Source of the DNA: Agrocybe praecox
Taxonomy: Eukaryota; Basidiomycota; Agaricomycetes; Agaricales; Agrocybaceae
Direction of reading: 5' to 3'
Length of the DNA stretch: 64,000 nt
NCBI GenBank assembly: GCA_964017145.1
Contig: OZ024843.1
Span: 2,905,001 to 2,969,000, forward strand
Part shown: positions 57,655 through 64,000 of the stretch, piece by piece
Numbering within the stretch: the stretch's first letter is position 1
Layout of the letters: each line of letters opens with the position of its first letter
Position numbers and translations under genes: made by a program
The notes under the pieces: generated by a model
What the model saw: only the letters and a program-made list of their open reading frames with translations
What the model was told of the DNA's origin: nothing
Database searches by the model: none

Positions 57655-59579
57655 ATGGCTACCCATTCTGTGGGCGAGCCAAACCAACAGCTCTGGTGAG
57701 TACAAGGCGCTAATTTTCCTGCGTATAAACTGCGACAAATACCGCGTCTTTTCCGCGTCACAGGGACGAGACTTTAACTAGACTGCTCAGTACGTTGCGT
57801 CATCTTTCCACCTTAAACCAACTGAACCGTCATTTTTTCCTTGATCTCAGACTTGTCCTCAGCGACAGTGAGGCGTAACACTGAACTCGAAAACCGCGTC
57901 GCCGAACTCGAATTAGAATTATCGGTCTGGAAGCAGGCACATTCCGTGGCCGTTGAGGCCTCCGAGCGCGAAGTCAAGGCACATAACGTGCAAATCGCAG
58001 CCCTAAATCGACAAATATCTAACTTGGACGGCTTTAAATCTGTACGCTCTCCTTTATTTGCTCGGCATTTCTCTGAATATCGCGCATCGATTACCAGAAC
58101 CATAATGCTCTCATTCTTTGTGTCATCAATGGAGACGAACTCATTTTTAATCGCGAATTTCTCATTCAAGGCTATCAAGGTGGCAGGACCGCCGCACAAC
58201 AACTCACCCAGGCCATCGCCGAACAACTATCTGCAGAGGAGGTCCACGTATATCGCCGACTTTCATTTTGGATCACAATCTATCTCAATAAAGTAGAACT
58301 GGCGGATAATCTTGTGGCCAACAACATTTGTACCCAGGAACAATTACAGGCTTTCTTATGGGTAATTTTCCCTTTCTTTTGCAGAACGTCTATCCTTTTT
58401 CATGAGACTAATTGATGTTTTTCGTGGTAGGGATTTACTCAAGCATCTCCAAGGTTCTCAGTCATCGACGTCGGAAATAACAGAGATGCTCTGGAAGCAA
58501 AAATTAAGGGTGAGCGGGTTGGCCTCACTGGGAGCGTGCGTTGACACCACTCTTTCTCCAAGAATATCTTCAAATATTTACATGCTTCCCACAAACGATA
58601 CGCCTTTTCTTCGGAGGTGAGCACAAGACATCAAAGCAACACGAAAGGATCACAAAACTAATCCTATGCAAGGCTATGATCAAGTTGCCTGTATGTCCAC
58701 TTTAAGCGCCCTGGAAAAGGATCAATTGCTTGGCAAAATCGTCATCCTGTCCCCTCCTCAAGACCAAAACGCGGTTAATGACAGAAATAACGTCTTTTCG
58801 TTGCCACGTCTCACGGTCAATGGGATTTTTTTACCGGATAAACTTCCTGAAATACCAAAGAAACTCTCCCCTCTTGCGACTGGTACCTATGGTTCTGTTA
58901 CTTCACATGGTGGGCTTCTTAGTCCTCAATCACCAGCTCGTTCCACAGGGCGTCCGATCGACCCATCCCTGGTGAGTATATCATATTTATAACCACTTAC
59001 TTAAGGCCCGCATACTGACCTTTTTTCTCTCTAGCCTCTCCACAAACGTCTGTACTAACACAAAAATATTATCCGTTTAGTGTCGACTCACACAATTCCC
59101 CTGTCATCAGAAAATCCTCCTCCTTGCAATGAATACTACCTTATGACATGCTCAAAAGGGGTAACTCACTAGTTGATTGATGTCTTATCCAAATGGCTCA
59201 ACCTAAATCTCTATCAGGCTGGAGTATGCAAATATTCTCATGAATACAATCTCACTCCAGACCAACTCGTTTCTCTCGCAAATAATGCAAAGAAGGCTCC
59301 ATGCAACTGGTTGAAAAATGGTCCCATTATTTAATTTTTCGTCTGCTGCTGAACGGGACTGACTATTGAATATCTTTCTTCTATACAGGTGTTCAATGCC
59401 CGTACGGAGACCAGTGCTGCTGGGGGCATATATGCCCAAATGGCCCTAAATGTTTCCATCTCAGCAAAGGGAAATGCTGGTTCAAAGGAGGTTTGTAGAT
59501 ATTTTCTGTAGCATATAGTCATGCTAACTTGACCCACCTCCTAGATGCTATGCATCCTGACGCACCTGCAGCCTCTTAA
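57655..59579 (+). CDS. CCCH zinc-finger protein with DUF7923-type domain, copy 2
   Basis: Tandem paralogue of copy 1. Twelve exons: 57655-57695, 57764-57789, 57851-58041, 58098-58361, 58431-58509, 58563-58616, 58673-58971, 59035-59047, 59081-59160, 59218-59320, 59389-59490 and 59545-59579, giving 428 residues. Order: coiled-coil segment (ELENRVAELELEL), alpha/beta domain (ALILCVINGDELIFNREFLI, QGYQGGRTAAQQL, FSVIDVGNNRDALEAKI), shortened polar linker, then CCCH clusters. The first finger is C-x7-C-x6-C-x3-H, one residue longer than in copy 1, and an intron splits it. The 26-nt second exon equals that of copy 1, while the central domain has gained or lost an intron relative to it. No frame break was found once spliced. 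Function unknown, probably RNA-related. Confidence 0.8.
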
Positions 59580-60049
59580 GTGCGTTCTTCTTCAGGAGAA
59601 AAATTAACACCATCTAGAAGCAGACTGAAATTTTTGACGACATTTATCAAAAAAAACTATGCAACGATGCACGTCTGGTTGCTCTTGGGCTGGATTATGG
59701 AACTTAAAATAACAGCCCTTTATAACAGGTTTAAAGAATCCACTCACATTGATATAGTGCATGGCGACTCTCAACATAAAATATTCCACTTTTTCTTGTA
59801 TGTATTTCTGCACGTAATTAGTGTGTCAGTCCCCCATTCTCCCTTCGCCTTTTTTTGTCGTTTATTGTTGTTGTTTGAAGTAATTTCGATTTCGATATGT
59901 ATAATGCCATACTTGCATTCCTACCTTTCGGCAAAACGCGATCTAATAGCACCCGTGCGAAATCGATCTTGGCCACTGGAACTCATCTGTCTACCAACCA
60001 CATATCCTAAGTATACCCCCCGATCCTTTCTTAACTTCCAGTAATTAAC
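59580..60049. other. Intergenic region before Rho-GDI
   Basis: No exon was supported; short plus-strand frames (59580-60044) have no domain. It contains the 3' flank of CCCH copy 2 and the promoter of the Rho-GDI gene. Confidence 0.45.
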
Positions 60050-61118
60050 ATGTCGACGGTGAGAGAGAGCGTTCATCGTCCTGCTGGGATCTTGATCTGA
60101 CCGTTTCCTTCTGTGCGTCCGCAGAACGAAGATCAGGATGATCTCAAACCTACCCACACTCCAGGTGCATATTTTCCCCTGTCGTCCATCCGTCATTCTT
60201 TCCTTTCTTTTTATTTCGGTCCCGATGCTAATGATAATGCTATCCTAATCAAAGGATACAAGCCAGGAGCTGCAAAGTCTGCTGACGAGTACGCTAAGCT
60301 CGATGCGGAAGATGAGAGTTTGGCGCGTTGGAAGGCGTCGTTAGGAATCGTACCAGGTGCAGCAACGCCAGCTACTGGCCCCAAAGTGAGTCTTCACAAT
60401 ACAGTCTCATTAGTAGTGTACTGATCAATTGAATCATTTAGGTGACAGTCCTTACTTTGGAACTTGCTTCCCCCACCCTGCCTGCTGGAAAGGAGATTTC
60501 ATTTGATCTGAAAGACACCGCCAAACTTGCAGATACAAAGAAGAACCCAATTATCATCAAGGAAGGTATCGAGTACAAGTAAGTCTGTTTCCAAGGGATT
60601 TGGTTACCCCGAGTTGTTGTAGCTGATGATTTTTATCTGAAAAGTGTGCGCATCACTTTCCAGGTCAACCACTCCATCATTTCTGTAAGATGATCTCTCC
60701 TATCTTATCTATTTCGACCCTGAGTTTGACAATCTTCTTTCGCAGGGTGTTAGATACATCCAATTGGTGAAGCGTGGTGGCCTCAAAGGTACGTCACTCC
60801 TTTTTTCTGCATCGCAGGTGAAATTGATACAATGACGGATAACTTCTCAAGTTGATAAACTGGAGCAAATGCTCGGCTCCTATGGCCCTTCCACTGATGG
60901 CAAACCATACACGAAGAACTTCGATCCAGAGGAGTCGCCATCTGGAATGCTCGCGCGTTCTGGTACCTACCACGTCCGAAGTCGGGTGGTCGACGATGAT
61001 GGCGAGGTGTATGCTGGTACGTGCCCACGAAAAATTATCGCTTCTTGCTTTCTTACGCTAAATATTTGAATTGTTCTCAGACTGGGAATGGTACTTCAAA
61101 TTGGCCAAGGAGTGGTAA
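60050..61118 (+). CDS. RDI1: Rho GDP-dissociation inhibitor
   Basis: Cytosolic chaperone that extracts prenylated Rho GTPases (Cdc42, Rho1) from membranes. Eight exons: 60050-60058, 60125-60164, 60255-60385, 60442-60578, 60645-60684, 60746-60788, 60852-61016 and 61081-61118, giving 200 residues, the family norm. The first coding exon is only 9 nt (ATG TCG ACG). The N-terminal arm (DEYAKLDAEDESLARWKASLG) contacts Rho switch regions. The immunoglobulin-like fold carries FDLKDTAKL, IKEGIEYNVRITFQVNHSIISGVRYIQ, KNFDPEESPSGMLARSGTYHVRS and the terminal DWEWYFKLAKEW. Every hallmark is present and no oddity is seen apart from the tiny first exon. Confidence 0.96.
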
Positions 61119-61420
61119 AGGATTGTTGGAAATGAAATGTTTTTGTGAATTTGTCGACGATCGTTGGTGCCACTTTTGTTTTGTTTTTTCGTAACCCCCG
61201 TTGAACAGGTTTCTTCGTATTTTGTTATGTTACTCTCCTCAACGCTTTCGTATAAAATAAACATCAGATACAATTTAAATCGGAGGCCTTGTCTTTGAAT
61301 CGCTAGTTCTGAGTTAACAGCCTGATAAATATTTGGAATGTGCCTGTCCGCGATCTCGTGATCCTATTCATAAAGCCTCACTACTGCTCTTACCCGGCCG
61401 TCTTGATAAAAGTTGTATAA
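61119..61420. other. Intergenic region, Rho-GDI to COQ2
   Basis: It contains the 3' flank of the Rho-GDI gene, with an AATAAA-like TAAAATAAAC near 61253, and the COQ2 promoter. No exon was supported. Confidence 0.45.
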
Positions 61421-62830
61421 ATGGTGGTTCGCCTTTTGTCCCATACTCGATGGCTGAGAGCACCCAGCCCACTGCTTACTCGCTCACTTTGTCGGACACC
61501 ACTTAGTCCATCGGTTCTCTTACGACCCCAGCTCTCATTCCGCCTTCTCTCAACCGACCAATCAGCCAAGCTACCACCAACATTACCGACACCTCAAAAG
61601 ACATGGGTTGACTACCTACCAGCTAAAACTCGGCCATATCTATACCTGACACGTATCGACAAGCCTATAGGAACAGTCCTTCTGTTCTACCCCTGTGGTC
61701 GGTGCACCTTACACACATCCTACAGAGCTCCATATTCTTACCGAGCTTTTGCGGGGGAGTATAGCATGGTCGATCACTATGGCGTCGTATGCGCTCCAGG
61801 TGCCCTACACAGTCCCTTTGACGTGCATAAGCATCTTTGGCATTGGTGCGCTGGTTATGCGAGGAGCTGGTTGCACGATTAATGATATGTGGGACAAAAA
61901 CCTTGATAAATCTGTCGGTGCGTTGGTTTGGGAAGTACTTTCGCTGGCATACTTAATCAGCAATTTTCTCTTTTGCTGTTTAGCGCGAACGAAGGAAAGA
62001 CCGCTGGCTCGAGGTGATATCACCCAGAAACAGGCGCTAGGTTTCCTTGCTGGACAACTAACAGTTGGACTGGGTGTTCTTTTGCAGTTGAACTGGTACA
62101 GGTAAGTACTTTTCTTTGTGTTTAATGTTGCACCAACTAAGGTCCTCGAATTTGAATTTACGAAAAGCATATTGCTCGGAGCTTCCTCACTATCGCTTGT
62201 AACCATTTATCCCTTGATGAAAAGATATACCGATTGGCCGCAAGCTGTCCTCGGTTTGTATTTTAGCTTGACTGTTATATGGATTTAGGTATTAAGGTCT
62301 TAAATTTATTAGGTCTTGCTTTCAATTGGGGAGCCCTTCTCGGGTGGTCTGCAGTAGCAGGCGTAGTTGACTGGAGTGTTTGTCTCCCTTTATACGCGGG
62401 AGGGGTTAGCTGGACATTAGTATACGACAGTATATATGCTCATCAAGTCAGTATATTCTCATTTATAACGCCCAACACTAAGCAAACAATCCACATTATA
62501 TACCAGGACAAAAGAGATGACGTGCAAGTTGGCATCCGGTCGACCGCTCTCTTATTTGGAGAAAATACGCGCCCTATTCTTACGGGCTTATCAGCATCGT
62601 CGTTGTCTTTGATTTCTTATGCTGGGTACCTCAACGCTCAAGGAGAGGCATTTTACCTCGGGGTTGGCCTCGCAACCTTACAGCTTGCACGTATACTTTA
62701 TAAAACTGACTTCGAAAGTCGTCCTAGCTGCTGGAAAGGATTCGTTGGCTGTGGTTGGGCCGGCTTCTGGATTTGGATGGGGGCTTTAGGAGATTATGCT
62801 ATGCTTCCATCCTCGTTCCCATTCTCATGA
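61421..62830 (+). CDS. COQ2: 4-hydroxybenzoate polyprenyltransferase (ubiquinone biosynthesis)
   Basis: Inner mitochondrial membrane UbiA-type enzyme that attaches the polyprenyl tail to 4-hydroxybenzoate in coenzyme Q synthesis. Six exons: 61421-61697, 61765-61917, 61984-62101, 62168-62253, 62313-62446 and 62507-62830, giving 363 residues. An Arg/Ser/Leu-rich presequence of ~45 residues precedes the domain. The first Asp-rich motif is NDMWDKNLD with the following [10 protein letters not shown]; the second is [18 protein letters not shown]. Membrane helices include [17 protein letters not shown] and the [20 protein letters not shown] stretch. Length and both Mg-pyrophosphate-binding motifs match COQ2. 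Introns are short and conventional. Confidence 0.96.
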
Positions 62831-63067
62831 TCAAAACTTTGGTGAATGATGACGTTGTATTTGGTACAGGTATCTAAAATGCAAGGAATAAAAGAATAAA
62901 ACGAAGTGAGTCATCGACTCAGAAATAGACCTAAAGTAGTAGTGTATGGACGGCTACAAGAAAGTAATAAGGATAAAACTGATTAGTGTGTGTCATACAT
63001 GAAGGACAGAGATCATGATGCGTAAATGAGAATGAATGATGAAAGTGCAGTATATCAGTAAAAGAGA

Positions 63068-64000
63068 TCAAGCTGAGGTTCGGTATGTTACAGATGACTG
63101 TATCCGAGACTTCAACCATCCCTTGAAGCCCACAACGAACAAGGTCCAGCAGAATGCCAAGCACGTCAGGGCGACTGAGAGGTTAAGGAACATCATGACA
63201 TCTGGATCGACAGACAAATGAGCAAACGTGTAGTTTCATTACCAGCAAAGTACGTACCGTCACGACCTCTCCTCATGGCGGCAATAGTAACTTCTTCAGT
63301 GGAAAACATAAACACAAGTCCTCCGCAAGCAAGGAAAAAACTTCCAAGGATCTCAGTGGGTGGTCGAGACGGGAGGACAGACCGAGGGGGTCCAAGCCAA
63401 AGGAAGAAGTAGGTCAAGCATCTCAAAACGGCGAAAGCGACAAGCAGATTTCCCCATAAAGCGTGAATTTCAACCTGAAATAGACATTTCAGATTAGACA
63501 CTTTCGATCTCTTGTCATGTCGGACGGATGCAAATGAATTACCTGAAAGAGATATGTCTGAGCATGAGCGGCCATTGCCGCACCAGTGACGCCAATGACC
63601 AAAGCTGGGAATGGGTTGAAACTCCCACTATAGCTGGGGGGTTCGGTAATAGCCTCGCTGGGGAGATCCAATGGACGAGATGAAGCAGGGAAGACGGAAG
63701 CAGCAAGCCATTTGCGAATGATTTTTGACTCTATGCCCATACCAATGATACCAGCAAACCAGAACATGACCTATTGGAAGCAAATAAGTTTCCAGGTTAC
63801 CACAAAAAATTCCCAGACTTACTGCAATGCTGATGTGCTGGATTTGTTTAGTAGTGAACGGATCGCCGGGGTGTGCACCGAATCTTTCCATCCATGTGTT
63901 CATGGCACCGTAAAGGAAGATGACAAATGATTCTACGAATTCGGCCGTGTATGGGTCTCCAGAAGCAGCCCTGTTCCATGCCCATCCGAGATCCGCAAAA
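63068..64000 (-). CDS. YTP1-like membrane protein (5' end outside window)
   Basis: Polytopic membrane protein of the fungal YTP1 family. Four exons are visible: 64000-63823 (partial), 63770-63543, 63474-63258 and 63201-63068; introns are GT-AG and frame is kept. The visible part is the YTP1 C-terminal domain, starting ADLGWAWN and GDPYTAEFVESFVIFLYGAMNTWMERFG, with membrane segments FWFAGIIGMGIES, FNPFPALVIGVTGAAMAAHAQ, HALWGNLLVAFAVLRCLTYFF, ILGSFFLACGGLVFMFS and LSVALTCLAFCWTLFVVGFKG. The N-terminal part lies beyond base 64000. Known members lack a settled biochemical role. It is convergent with COQ2 (237 bp between stops). Confidence 0.85.

Noticed and set aside
57655..57850. Apparent missing start of CCCH copy 2
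   Set aside because: A 26-nt exon at 57764-57789 restores the frame and matches the equivalent exon of copy 1 in length and phase.
1..64000. tRNA, rRNA, snRNA or CRISPR elements
   Set aside because: No B-box-like GTTCGA tRNA pattern in proper context, no U6 or 5S core, and no spaced direct repeats were seen by eye.

Overview
This window is nuclear DNA from a filamentous basidiomycete, most likely an Agaricomycete. The evidence is gene style and gene content. Genes are packed densely on both strands and carry many 45-80 nt GT-AG introns and several microexons of 9-26 nt. The families present are typical of fungi: SRK1/RCK2 kinase, TVP38, YTP1, PEX11, CCCH proteins of the DUF7923 type, and ACS-type MFS transporters. 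No rRNA, tRNA, CRISPR array, intact transposon or viral gene was recognised. All gene models were spliced by hand from reading frame, splice-site consensus and family similarity remembered by eye; no database search was possible.

Left part (1-6.7 kb): a partial TVP38-like Golgi membrane protein, a small predicted mitochondrial membrane protein, a PEX11 peroxin and, divergent from it, a Tctex-type dynein light chain. From 6.7 to 15.06 kb lies a gene desert with no supportable gene. It is followed by two tandem ceramide synthase genes (15.06-18.70 kb) with the same eight-exon structure, then another gene-poor stretch to 21.26 kb.

Centre (21.3-32.9 kb): a housekeeping block of mostly divergent pairs: SRK1/RCK2-like stress kinase with PRP31, ISU1 with TAF9, and SEC12 with a NIPA-type Mg2+ transporter. 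Between 34.2 and 40.6 kb is an accessory-looking group: cytochrome P450, GH105 unsaturated rhamnogalacturonyl hydrolase, and a Dal5-like MFS transporter split into 22 exons. The hydrolase and transporter are divergent neighbours and could act together in pectin-fragment use.

Right part (40.8-64 kb): NUP82, then three adjacent proteasome genes (PRE10/alpha7, RPN12, PRE3/beta1), a conserved protein of unknown function, a Gfo/Idh/MocA oxidoreductase, an intronless alpha/beta hydrolase, CDT1, a tandem pair of CCCH zinc-finger proteins, Rho-GDI, COQ2, and a YTP1-like protein cut by the window end. Promoters hold several readable motifs: ACGCGT pairs upstream of CDT1 and between RPN12 and PRE3, a CRE cluster upstream of the stress kinase, TGACGTG boxes between SEC12 and NIPA, and a CCAAT cluster between ISU1 and TAF9. 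The points most worth a second look are the two tandem duplications, the proteasome trio, the P450-GH105-MFS group and these motifs. I did not find a clearly new biological system.
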